Shown here: one piece after another, positions 57,301 through 62,800 of the stretch | How the letters are laid out: every line of letters begins with the position of its first letter | How positions within the stretch are numbered: the first letter of the stretch is position 1 | Assembly: GCA_013396525.1 (NCBI GenBank) | Contig: VWYX01000735.1 | Span: 62,001 to 126,000 of the forward strand | Origin: Chaetorhynchus papuensis | Lineage: Eukaryota > Chordata > Aves > Passeriformes > Rhipiduridae | Reading direction: 5' to 3' | Length of the DNA stretch: 64,000 nt | Notes under the pieces: model-generated | What the model was told of the DNA's origin: nothing | Seen by the model: the letters and a program-made list of their open reading frames with translations, nothing else | Databases searched by the model: none | Position numbers and translations under genes: made by a program

Positions 57301-59881
57301 CATGGGGAGTGACAGCGGGTGAAAAACCCGTGCAAATAAAACCAGGCACCTCATAAACAACAGCAACGTTTTACCTGCGACTCCAGTAACTCCAATAAAG
57401 CACTGCCAGCCCAGCCCTTTAAATTATTGTGCAAATTAGAACCATCATCTTTTGTTTTACAGTAGAGCCGTGCAGAATATCAAGTGCTGGCTGTGGCACT
57501 GATATGCTAATGGGCTCTGCTGGATGCTCGAGAGCCGCACGCAGCCCCGACGCTGGCAGCAGATGAATAATTGCTCTCCGTGTACTAAACATAACAGAGC
57601 TGCAGAGAACTTCGGCGTTTGTCAGCTTTATTTGTTTAAATGAGAAAAACACTGACAGCAGTTATTGCTGTAATCCTTCCAGTTATCAGACAAGGAAAAC
57701 TCTTGCGAGCCTCGGCTGAAACCCCGGCCTGAAACACCCGCGCAGGTTCTGCCCAGTGCGGGGTGCAGGAAATGCAGCTGGGGGGGATTCATCAGCCCCT
57801 CGTTATCACACTTCCATCACAGCCCCTCGTTATCACACTTCCATCACAGCAGCGTCCACCGGCTCCTCCCTTGACGGGAACAAAGTCCCTGCTCTGCCAC
57901 GCTTGGGAATAAACAGGAAAAGCAGAGGCAGAGCAGCGAAAACACCACAGGGACACTCCAGGCAAAGCCTTCCAGACATTCCCAGGCAGCAGCAGTGTCC
58001 TACAAAACCCTCCCTCTCTCCTGCTGCTGCTCCTCGGGCTCGCAGACACTCCTGGGCTGCTCTGAGGTTTTTATTCCTCTGCTATGAAACCAAAATCGTG
58101 AAAACCCGGGCTCTGTGCTCCTCAGGGTGACAGAGCACACCCTGCCTCGGGACACCCCTGAGTGCCACTGCAGCCCCTCTGCCAGGAGCCCACACAGACC
58201 CCCACATCCTCGCAGAATTTTGGTCCCACACAAGCAGTGGAAGGATGGAGAGGGACGGAGCCCTTCGGTGCAGTGAGTGCCTGGAATCCCCCTTTAACCA
58301 AAAGCCCCATTTTTGGCACAAATCCCGGTGCAGTTGCTCCCAGCTGGAGCCCCCAGGGCAGCAGGACCCGGGGGGTGCTCGGGGACAGACTTGGCTGTGC
58401 CCCAGATTGGACTCCAGAAATGAGGGCACTGCACATTAATCCAAAAACCCCCACAGGCCACTGCTCACTGAAGGCTGGGGAGGAGCTCCAAACCGATTCC
58501 TGGCTGAGGATACGGCTCATGGCGAGAGGATTCCCTTCAGGGCTGCCTCTCTCCGCGTTTTTCTGCCCATTTTGAGGACCACTCTGGCACTTTGGGAAGG
58601 CCTGGACCCTGCCCTGCCTGCTCCAAGCTGCTTTTTGGGGTCCAGACCATTGGGGCACCTCCACCCCTGGGCTAAACTCGACCCTGCAGCGTTTCTGTGG
58701 CCAGGGGAGGTGTTCCTGCCCATGGCAGGGGCTGGAACCAGGTGGATTTTAAGGTTTCTCCCAACCCAGACCATTCCACGATCCCAGCCCTGCTCCTCTG
58801 AGTCTCAAACCTCAACCTTCCCCACCTCGTGTTACCAATCTTGGTTTATTCTGTTATTAACCCAAAGCTTAGAAAACGTAATTGCGGCACTCACAGAGAG
58901 ATTTTCTGTAACCATATGGGAGGAGAGCTTTTAGGGACGACATTTCTCCCATATTGATTCAGCAGGGCCTTTAGAAGTAAAGGTTATGCCTATTAAATTA
59001 TTTCTGAAAAAGGTAACTGTAAAAAATTAAAATTCATTCAGATTAGCATTTACCAAAAAAAACCCTCTCTAATACGAAATTTCTTCAGAATGTGTCACTT
59101 CAAAAGAATGCCAAGCACTACTTCAGGAGGTGCAACTTCTTTTTAAAAGGCTTTTTTTTTGCCTCTAAAAAAGGGATTTCTTGTGTTGCTGGAGAAGGTG
59201 TTGTACACACAGAGCTCCTGCCAAGGCTGGGGGTTGCCTAGCAATGCTGGGATGGGAGAGGGGAGAAAAGCAATAACACCCAGCATTGTGGAGCACAGCA
59301 TTAAATTGGTTTGCAATACTTATCAGGATGCTGCTAAATGAGAAAAGATACAGGCACTGCTTGGAGCTGATCAGATCTGCTGATCGCTCCCCAATCTCTC
59401 CCTTCTCGTTCTCTTCTCTTCCACACGCGTTGGACACTGTGGATCTCTCCTGCTCGGGTTGTTCCCACCCCAATTCCTGCCCTGGCTGGGGCTGGGGGTG
59501 AAACCCAGGGTCCAACCCAGCAGGAATCCCATAAAAAACCTGGAGTTTCCCTATTTCCAGCTCCTGCTACAAACTGAAACGGAGGAATCCCAGTTTCCTG
59601 CAGAGCTCCCTGGCGGGGTCAGTGCTGCGATTCCCGCTGGGATCCGTCCCGTTCTGGCTCACCTGTGGCCTCGTCCAGGCTCTCGTGGGACACGTGCTCG
59701 TTCTGGTGCACCCACTCCCCGTTGCACTTGAAGAAGATCTGCATGGCGGGCATGGCCCTGCAGCGCAGCACGATGGGGTTGCTCTTGATGATGTAGGAAT
59801 CGTCCGGCTCCTCCAGGAAATGGGGCAGCGTCCCCGGGGCGGAGGGGATGGACTCGGGCAGGGCCTCGCTGTTCTCATTTC
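18954..59881 (-). CDS. UNC5D: UNC5D netrin receptor, exons 2-17 (5' partial)
   Basis: Single-pass membrane receptor of the UNC5 family. Family members bind netrins and FLRT proteins, mediate axon repulsion and cell migration, and trigger apoptosis through the death domain when unliganded. Sixteen exons join in frame (219, 144, 104, 181, 168, 165, 33, 186, 402, 85, 169, 228, 150, 165, 179 and 202 nt; 2780 nt with stop), giving about 926 residues. Domain order is Ig1, Ig2, two TSP1 repeats, membrane span, ZU5, UPA, death domain. UNC5D rather than UNC5A, B or C is indicated by IIKSNPI and GEWVHQNEHV in Ig1, RRSQSEYGVDVIDSS after the membrane, and [20 protein letters not shown] in the death domain. 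Exon 1, with the start codon and signal peptide, is not in the window. All introns are GT-AG except the acceptor of exon 8. Paralogue assignment rests on remembered family sequence, not on an alignment. Confidence 0.96.
19156..20239 (-). other. UNC5D: UNC5D intron 16
   Basis: 1084 bp, GT-AG, phase 2, between the two death domain exons. It contains an (AAAC)n run at 20152-20178 and an AT-rich stretch at 19680-19870. No gene seen. Confidence 0.9.
20152..20178. repeat. (AAAC)n microsatellite
   Basis: About six copies of AACA, 60 bp from exon 16 in intron 16. Confidence 0.9.
20240..20418 (-). CDS. UNC5D: UNC5D exon 16: linker and first part of death domain
   Basis: 179 nt, phase 0 to 2, acceptor CCGCAG, donor GTGATG. 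It encodes TERENITFFAHEDSNFPAQL, then GPKAFKIPHSIRQRICATFD and AKGKDWQMLAQKNSIN. The death domain begins near AFKIPHSIRQRI. The Trp in KDWQMLAQ is the core tryptophan of death domain helix 3 in this family. AG at the end completes an Arg codon in exon 17. Confidence 0.96.
21275..21310. repeat. (CAG)12 trinucleotide tract, (CTG)12 in the UNC5D transcript
   Basis: Twelve uninterrupted CAG units on the plus strand, in intron 15 of the minus-strand gene. Confidence 0.97.
21880..22040 (+). mobile_element. CR1 LINE 3' end fragment
   Basis: GGGGCTTGGAGCAACCTGGG, GGAAGGTGGCCCTGCCCATG and GGGTTTTAAGATCCTTCC match the conserved 3' end of avian CR1 in plus orientation. The usual ending (ccaaccca then ATTCTATG repeats) is replaced by a CAGCC array at 21980-22021. 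It is antisense to UNC5D, about 40 bp from the exon 15 donor. Confidence 0.85.
21980..22021. repeat. (CAGCC)n microsatellite
   Basis: About eight tandem copies of the pentamer CAGCC at the end of a CR1 remnant. Confidence 0.95.
22083..22247 (-). CDS. UNC5D: UNC5D exon 15: end of UPA domain
   Basis: 165 nt, phase 0 to 0, acceptor CCCCAG, donor GTAAAG. It encodes EVPFSRVWRGSPRPLLGAFS, LERFSPATTQLCCKVCVRQL and QGHEQLLHIQTSVLE. VWRGSPRPLLGAF differs more from mammals (VWCSNRQPLHCAF) than the flanking parts do, in a CpG-rich stretch. A CR1 remnant lies about 40 bp downstream of the donor. Confidence 0.95.
22248..24767 (-). other. UNC5D: UNC5D intron 14
   Basis: 2520 bp, GT-AG, phase 0. GC-rich at 22450-23200, AT-rich at 23700-24700. 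No gene or clear repeat seen. Confidence 0.9.
24768..24917 (-). CDS. UNC5D: UNC5D exon 14: UPA domain
   Basis: 150 nt, phase 0 to 0, acceptor TCGCAG, donor GTACCT. It encodes EVVSDERLQGGQLLEEPKLL, HFKGNSCSLQISVLDVPPFL and WRIKPFTACQ, close to mammalian UNC5D throughout. Exon length and phase match the equivalent UNC5 exon. Confidence 0.96.
24918..26988 (-). other. UNC5D: UNC5D intron 13
   Basis: 2071 bp, GT-AG, phase 0. No gene or clear repeat recognised. Confidence 0.9.
26989..27216 (-). CDS. UNC5D: UNC5D exon 13: ZU5 end and UPA start
   Basis: 228 nt, phase 0 to 0, acceptor TTGCAG, donor GTAAAT. It encodes EVMSVEEETTSCYCLLDPYA, CHILLNSFGTYALIGEPISD and CAVRQLKVAVFGCLSCNSLD, ending YNLRVYCMDNTPCAFQ. 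This covers the last ZU5 strands and the start of the UPA module, which in UNC5 receptors packs against ZU5 and the death domain in the autoinhibited state. It is less GC-rich than the neighbouring exons. Confidence 0.96.
27217..28020 (-). other. UNC5D: UNC5D intron 12
   Basis: 804 bp, GT-AG, phase 0. It contains a GTCC-type tandem array at 27719-27903. Confidence 0.9.
27719..27903. repeat. Degenerate TGTGTCCC/TGTGACTC array
   Basis: About 185 bp of imperfect 8-bp units (TGTGTCCC, TGTGACTC, CGTGTCCT). The open frame on the minus strand (GTQGHRDTGTQ-like) is a product of the repeat. Confidence 0.9.
28021..28189 (-). CDS. UNC5D: UNC5D exon 12: ZU5 domain
   Basis: 169 nt, phase 2 to 0, acceptor CCCAAG, donor GTAAGC. 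It encodes LEPEGPEVLLGPEVSCGPPE, STPFALTIPHCAHADPQHWS and IHLRRRTQQGKWE, the middle of ZU5. It is very GC-rich (many codons end in G or C). The only unusual point is the AAG acceptor, a weaker but normal variant. Confidence 0.95.
28190..29824 (-). other. UNC5D: UNC5D intron 11
   Basis: 1635 bp, GT-AG, phase 2. It includes an A-rich stretch with ACCTCAACCA motifs at 29085-29175. No gene seen. Confidence 0.9.
29825..29909 (-). CDS. UNC5D: UNC5D exon 11: ZU5 domain
   Basis: 85 nt, entered in phase 1, left in phase 2; acceptor TTGCAG, donor GTGAGA. It encodes VSLLIPHGAIPEESSWEIYL and AITQKES. LLIPxGAIP is a ZU5 hallmark. The last two bases (AG) complete a Ser codon with the first base of exon 12. 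It is too short to appear as a long reading frame and was placed by family sequence and splice sites. Confidence 0.93.
29910..31684 (-). other. UNC5D: UNC5D intron 10
   Basis: 1775 bp, GT-AG, phase 1. It contains an AT-rich island at 30410-30580 listed as a candidate regulatory element, and a poly-T run near 31578-31603. No gene seen. Confidence 0.9.
30410..30580. promoter_or_regulatory. Candidate intronic enhancer, AT-rich island
   Basis: A sharply AT-rich block in GC-rich surroundings, with several homeodomain-type cores (AATCTAATTGAT, CCATTACATAAA, CTTAATTCC) and no repeat structure. Regulatory role is inference from composition and motif density only. Confidence 0.25.
31685..32086 (-). 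CDS. UNC5D: UNC5D exon 10: cytoplasmic linker and start of ZU5
   Basis: 402 nt, phase 1 to 1, acceptor CCACAG, donor GTGGGT. It encodes [40 protein letters not shown] and IKVKVQSSFMVSLGVTDRAE, all UNC5D-typical, then a variable stretch and the ZU5 start GHLGGRLVVPNTG. The variable stretch contains GTFPRGEH twice in tandem, encoded by an exact 24-bp duplication (31821-31868); mammalian UNC5D has one diverged copy. No frameshift or stop. Confidence 0.95.
31821..31868. repeat. Exact 24-bp tandem duplication inside exon 10
   Basis: Two identical 24-bp copies (31821-31844 and 31845-31868) each encode GTFPRGEH on the minus strand, in frame. See exon 10. Confidence 0.97.
32087..33597 (-). other. 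UNC5D: UNC5D intron 9
   Basis: 1511 bp, GT-AG, phase 1. No gene or clear repeat recognised. Confidence 0.9.
33598..33783 (-). CDS. UNC5D: UNC5D exon 9: transmembrane segment and start of cytoplasmic tail
   Basis: 186 nt, phase 1 to 1, acceptor CCGCAG, donor GTTAGT. It encodes VERGGDIALYSG, the membrane span LAAAVLAVAVLALGVTLY, the stop-transfer RRSQS, then YGVDVIDSSALTGGFQTF and NFKTVRQ. DVID sits where UNC5 family members carry caspase cleavage sites (for example DITD in UNC5B), so proapoptotic cleavage here is plausible. The exon is GC-rich and lies about 145 bp from the assembly gap. Confidence 0.96.
33806..33850. repeat. GGGGACAC short array
   Basis: Four to five imperfect copies of GGGACACGG, about 80 bp from the assembly gap; GC-rich repeat may explain the gap. 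Confidence 0.75.
33929..34275. other. Assembly gap (347 N)
   Basis: Run of N inside intron 8. The exons on both sides join in frame without it, so no known UNC5D exon is required from the gap. Reading frames that span it have no meaning. Confidence 1.
36120..36330. promoter_or_regulatory. Candidate intronic regulatory island
   Basis: AT-rich block with many TAAT/ATTA cores (GATGGTAATGAAG, GTAATTGATTAAATTATC) about 490 bp downstream of exon 8 in transcript direction. Not repetitive. Role is inference. Confidence 0.25.
36817..36849 (-). CDS. UNC5D: UNC5D exon 8: 33-nt juxtamembrane cassette microexon with TG acceptor
   Basis: Read on the minus strand, 33 nt encode (D)KKPLHEIKSQ plus one base, matching the short juxtamembrane segment of mammalian UNC5D at the right place in the protein. 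The donor is a consensus GTAAGT. Upstream is an uninterrupted pyrimidine tract of about 26 nt, but the dinucleotide before the exon is TG (36851-36850), not AG. The nearest upstream AG (36883-36882) would add about 32 nt and lead to an in-frame stop. The exon is phase 1 to 1, so inclusion or skipping is frame-neutral. UNC5B has an equivalent 33-nt alternatively spliced exon (known). Whether it is spliced in this species is inference. Confidence 0.75.
39020..39118 (+). mobile_element. CR1 LINE 3' end fragment
   Basis: GGGCTTGGAGCCACCTGGGA, GACCCTGCCCATGGCAGGGG and TTGAGGTCCCTTCCCACC match the CR1 3' end in plus orientation, antisense to UNC5D. Terminal octamer repeats are lost. Confidence 0.85.
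40210..40348. repeat. 21-bp tandem array, about 6.6 copies
   Basis: Units of form CACACGGAAAACTTCAAACCC alternating with a CATCAAACCT variant, in intron 7, about 120 bp downstream of the exon 7 donor in transcript direction. The alternation suggests a 42-bp higher-order unit. Confidence 0.95.
40467..40631 (-). CDS. UNC5D: UNC5D exon 7: second thrombospondin type 1 repeat
   Basis: 165 nt, phase 1 to 1, acceptor ATGCAG, donor GTGAGC. It encodes [20 protein letters not shown] with a second WxxWxxW motif, then APRNGGKHCEG and SENCTEGLCIQ. NCT is a potential N-glycosylation site. The last base (G) completes an Asp codon with either exon 8 (AT AAA) or, if exon 8 is skipped, exon 9 (AT GTG), so both splice forms stay in frame. 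Confidence 0.97.
40632..41107 (-). other. UNC5D: UNC5D intron 6
   Basis: 476 bp, GT-AG, phase 1, between the two thrombospondin repeat exons. Nothing else seen. Confidence 0.93.
41108..41275 (-). CDS. UNC5D: UNC5D exon 6: first thrombospondin type 1 repeat
   Basis: 168 nt, phase 1 to 1, acceptor TTGCAG, donor GTGAGT. It encodes VNGGWSSWTEWSSCNARCG, with the WxxWxxW motif typical of C-mannosylated TSP1 repeats, followed by the CGRGWQKRSRTC and CTNPAPLNGGAFCEG core, and ends in TCTSLCP. Six cysteines fit a complete repeat. One exon carries the whole repeat, as in other UNC5 genes. Confidence 0.97.
41276..41488 (-). other. UNC5D: UNC5D intron 5
   Basis: 213 bp, GT-AG, phase 1, the shortest intron in the window. 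Confidence 0.95.
41489..41669 (-). CDS. UNC5D: UNC5D exon 5: rest of Ig2
   Basis: 181 nt, phase 0 to phase 1, acceptor TGCCAG, donor GTCAGT. It begins VEWLKNEEPIDSNLDENIDT and continues with [20 protein letters not shown], giving the second Ig2 cysteine and a potential N-glycosylation site (NYT). It ends AKRRSLSATVVVY. Intron 4 upstream is the largest complete intron in the window (10.6 kb); intron 5 downstream is only 213 bp. Confidence 0.97.
45080..45260. promoter_or_regulatory. Candidate intronic regulatory island
   Basis: Non-repetitive AT-rich block with AAATTAATCC, CATTTAATCAC and TTCATTAGATTG homeodomain-type cores, within GC-rich flanks. Inference only. Confidence 0.22.
46490..46535 (-). 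mobile_element. Possible short CR1 trace
   Basis: GTCACAGAATGGCCTGGAAG followed by GTCACTGAACACC resembles the reverse-oriented CR1 3' end. Too short to be sure. Confidence 0.35.
48280..48480. promoter_or_regulatory. Candidate intronic regulatory island
   Basis: AT-rich, non-coding block with ATATGCATATAT palindrome-like sequence and AGTAATAG / AGTAATCG elements. Inference only. Confidence 0.2.
50991..51259. repeat. 58-bp tandem array, about 4.6 copies
   Basis: Near-identical 58-bp units (GGGGGTTTGTTTTGTCTACA then a conserved remainder ending ACGTTCACACCT), starting at 50991, 51049, 51107, 51165 and 51223, the last truncated. No spacer between units, so not CRISPR. Open frames across it are repeat artefacts. 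Confidence 0.97.
52241..52344 (-). CDS. UNC5D: UNC5D exon 4: Ig1-Ig2 linker and start of Ig2
   Basis: 104 nt, entered in phase 1 and left in phase 0; acceptor CTGCAG, donor GTGAGG. It encodes YLRKNFEQDPQGKEVPIEG, then MIVLHCRPPEGVPAAE with the first Ig2 cysteine. The match to UNC5D is almost exact. The intron sequence starting 24 nt upstream of the acceptor is a 29-bp triplication (52369-52453), described separately. Confidence 0.96.
52369..52453. repeat. 29-bp direct repeat, three copies
   Basis: CATCACAATTGGCATTCCTG followed by CCCCAAATT occurs at 52369, 52398 and 52427. It starts 24 nt upstream of exon 4 in transcript direction, so it covers the normal branch-point zone of intron 3. Confidence 0.97.
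52758..52850 (-). mobile_element. CR1 LINE 3' end fragment, reverse orientation
   Basis: TTCACAGAATCACAGAATGA is the reversed terminal octamer region of CR1, followed by CTAGGCTGGAAAAGACCTTT and GAGACCATCAGGTCCCACC. Similarity fades after about 52850 but may extend to 52935. Same strand as UNC5D, intron 3. Confidence 0.9.
55007..55150 (-). CDS. UNC5D: UNC5D exon 3: second half of Ig1
   Basis: 144 nt, phase 1 to phase 1, acceptor GCTCAG and donor GTGAGT. It encodes LKVREVSINVTRQQVEDF and then EDYWCQCVAWSHLG, the conserved Trp and two cysteines that close Ig1. NVT is a potential N-glycosylation site. It ends in SRKASVRIA plus the first base of the Tyr codon completed by exon 4. Confidence 0.96.
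57060..57112 (-). mobile_element. Short CR1 fragment
   Basis: GCAGAATCTCGGAATTGCTG and GGGTTGGACGGGACCTCTGG match the reversed CR1 3' end. Diverged and short. Confidence 0.65.
57418..57690. promoter_or_regulatory. Candidate intronic regulatory element with octamer
   Basis: Non-repetitive block with an octamer-like POU site ATGCTAAT at 57504-57511, AAATTATTGTGCAAATTAG, and GATGAATAATTGC. Composition and motif clustering suggest a conserved element. Inference only. Confidence 0.28.
57794..57847. repeat. 27-bp tandem duplication
   Basis: AGCCCCTCGTTATCACACTT plus CCATCAC occurs twice head to tail without change. Confidence 0.95.
58700..58795 (+). mobile_element. CR1 LINE 3' end fragment
   Basis: GGAGGTGTTCCTGCCCATGG, GGTGGATTTTAAGGTTTCTC and CCAACCCAGACCATTCCACG match the CR1 3' end including the degraded terminal ATTCTATG. 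Antisense to UNC5D, intron 2. Confidence 0.85.
59663..59881 (-). CDS. UNC5D: UNC5D exon 2: leader end and first half of Ig1
   Basis: 219 nt, entered and left in phase 1. The acceptor (TTTCAG) lies just above 59881 and the donor (GTGAG) just below 59663. It encodes residues 1-73 of the visible protein. The stretch GNENSEALPESIPSAPGTLP is the linker after the signal peptide. It is followed by PHFLEEPDDSY and the first Ig1 strands, with cysteines in LRCRAMPA and FFKCNGEW. In UNC5D, Ig1 is the main FLRT-binding domain (established for the family). The exon ends inside SLDEATG. Confidence 0.96.
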
Positions 59882-62800
59882 CTGAAAGGCAACGAAAAGG
59901 AAAAAAAATCACGTTTTTCATGGGTTTTTTCCGCCGTCTCATTTCGTTGCTGGAGTGAAAAATCCGCTTTGGGTTTTATTTAAGATCGGTTTTAGGCCGG
60001 GAGCACCTGCAGAGCTCAGTGGCTGCCGGGCTGGGCTTTGTGAGGACACACACACAGAGGAAAGAAATCAAATAACTGAAGTGTAAGGACGGTCAAACTG
60101 ACACCAAACAGCACCAAAACCATCCCAAAACTGCCCCACAGGTGGGGAACTGAGGGTTCAGAAGCTGCAGGATGTGAATGTAGGGAAGTTTTCACCACTT
60201 CTACGCATCCTCTCAGAATTCTGATCCTCAGCTGCCGTCGGGGGCCAAGGGCATCCTCCCCCCAGCAGGGGATGAGCCCGGGTGCCTCAGTCCCTGAATT
60301 CCAGAGGCCCTGGAAGGGAGGCTCTGCCTTCCTAAGAGCTCCCATCCAGCCAAATCCCCGTCGCTGCTGTCAAACCCGGGGAATTCCCACTGATCTCCAG
60401 AAAAAGCTGGAATTTATTTCAGTACTCCGTCGGTTTTGGGCGAAAATTCAGAGGAAAGCAACAAATCTAAGTGGGGAGGGATTGATTTCTGAAGGAAGAT
60501 CAGAGAGCACACCCCAGTCTGGGTAGCAGAGGACACGTGTGAGGATGAAGGGAGCCCGGGATCAGAGAGGAAACAGCTGAGGGCGCGGGAGATGTGACTG
60601 AACCCAAAGCAGTGGAATTAAGGCAGATGAGAGGGAAGCTGTGGCGCTGTGAAGGAAAACCAAACCCTTCCCTCGTGTCTGGGAGACGACAGAGCGATGA
60701 GAACGTTGTTTTACTTCTGTTAAACGCAGGGAGCTGTCCCTCAGCGCAGAGCTCTGCAAACGCTCCCCGGGCCGCGCTGGGAGATCGCAGCCACCTTCAA
60801 ACGAGCTCCGTGCTTTGAACCCCTTCTCGGGGCGCTTTATGAAATGTTCTCATCACTTCCAGCGTTCAGCACTCCTGAACGCTGACGCCAATTTCCATCT
60901 TGTCAATCTCCGGCAGTGCCGCGTCCCCGCAGGATTTATTAAACCCGAGCTTTACGGGAAATAACAGAAAAAACGTCACGATGAGGTTTTGGAGAGGCTT
61001 GGGAATCCCAGGCTCCCGTCACGGCTCCACGAGGCAGCAGCACCCCCCGTGCTCAGGGAGAGCAGCAGCTGAGCCCACAGGGATGGCCCAGCTGGAGAAC
61101 TTCCCGTGACCCCGTGTTATTCCGCTAAATTTGCTATTTAGGGCAAGGCACAGAGGAGGAAATCCCAGCCCCACCGAAAACCCAGGGCGAATTTCTGCCG
61201 GCAGGTTGAGTCTGGATTGTGTGGTCTGGATTTCTGTGGGGTGTCAGGGCGGTTTTGGGGCTGGGAGAGGCTCCCTCCCAAGGAAATCCTTTCACGTGAC
61301 CAGGTAAACCCAGGAGCATCTTAAATCCGGGAGCACCTTAAACGTTTTCCCCTGAAAATCCAGCCCCAGCGCACAAAAGCAGGGATGATTTCCCGTCCCC
61401 AGCAGCCTCAGGTATTTCTGTGCTGCACAAATGGAATTGTCTGAACTCCTTGTCGCAGGACGTTCTCGCTCCGGGTGGGATCAGCACAACATTCCCGGAT
61501 AAATGACATTTCACTCGTTTACCTGCAGGAGCTGCTGAGCAGGCAAAGCCTCTCCCAAAGTGCCCTTAACACTCAGAGTTTTTACCTTAATGCCTCTCCC
61601 TCTTGTGATCACCTCTGTTGTGCCCTAACCCGAATTCAAATTCCCCTGGAAGCTGCTGGAACATTCCCAGGGGCCGACTGCAAATCCCTGAGGTTTTCCA
61701 CATCAGGTTGTGCGATTCGGGCCCTTAGGAACTACACAAAAAAAAAGCTGTTTTTTGTAGCAGCAGCAAATGACAGAGGAGCAAAGCCTGACACACAATT
61801 CTTGTGCTTTTCATTCCTGGAAAATTACCTTTCAGGAAGGGTTTTGTGTTTTATGCTCTGCACACGGGGCCAAAAGGGACTTTAAATCTTGTTACGACAA
61901 TAATAGAAATGAGAAAGAAAGGAGGGGAAAAAAAAGTTAGGAACAAACATTAAATTCTTCTCTGGAATAAACACACTGCTGTTGTCAGAGCATATTAGGA
62001 AATCTGGACAGCAGCAGACAAGGATGAGTCAGTATTTCCAAACTGGTTAGGATAATTTAGATGTTAAAATGAGATGTTAAACCAGTGAAAAACTGTGAGT
62101 TCTGAACTTGGTTTTTTTTTTTTTCAAATTAAGGATTATTTAAAGTGAGCAGCATTATTCTTTCCTGCTCAGGAATTCCTCCCCCTTGGCCTCCTTTTCC
62201 CAAGCCCCCTGAATTTATAAATCCTGGCAGCAGCACTGGGTTATTTCCTGCTGGTTTGGACATTTTCTGCGCCCAGTCCCGAAGGAAAAAGCCTTTTCCC
62301 AGCTGGAACATCCCAACCCCTCCTCTGGACAGGTGAGTTCAGGAGTAGAAACACAACTAGAGATGGCCAATATTCCAAATATTCACTTTCCCGTCTTCCC
62401 ACGCATCCAACACTTCTTATTCCCGCTGGGCTTTAACCCCCTGCAGCCGGGATTTCCTCCAGCACCAAAGTCAATAAAGCCTCTCCCTCGTGTGCTCAGC
62501 TTGCCAGGGAAGTCAGGGGATGGAAAAACAAAAAGCCTGTTCCAGAACAGAGAATTTCCTCGTGCCTGGAACGGTTTCCATGATGAAATTTGAGTCATTA
62601 TTCAGTCAGAGAAGCAACTCGGTGAGATTTGCCTACATTTGCTTAATCAGATGACCCCGGCCCCCACGCTAAGTGGGTTTTTTGGAAGTCGCTCAGAAAT
62701 TGATGGAAATGGCAGATTTTTGTGGCCCACGTGGAAATCCTTTAATGTCTTTGTTGTTTCCCCTGGCTCAGGGATTTGCTGGAGCCCCAGGACAGGGTAT

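Larger units (their letters stand above)
55151..59662 (-). other. UNC5D: UNC5D intron 2
   Basis: 4512 bp, GT-AG, phase 1. It contains CR1 remnants at 57060-57112 and 58700-58795, a 27-bp duplication at 57794-57847 and an AT-rich block at 57418-57690. No other gene seen. Confidence 0.92.
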
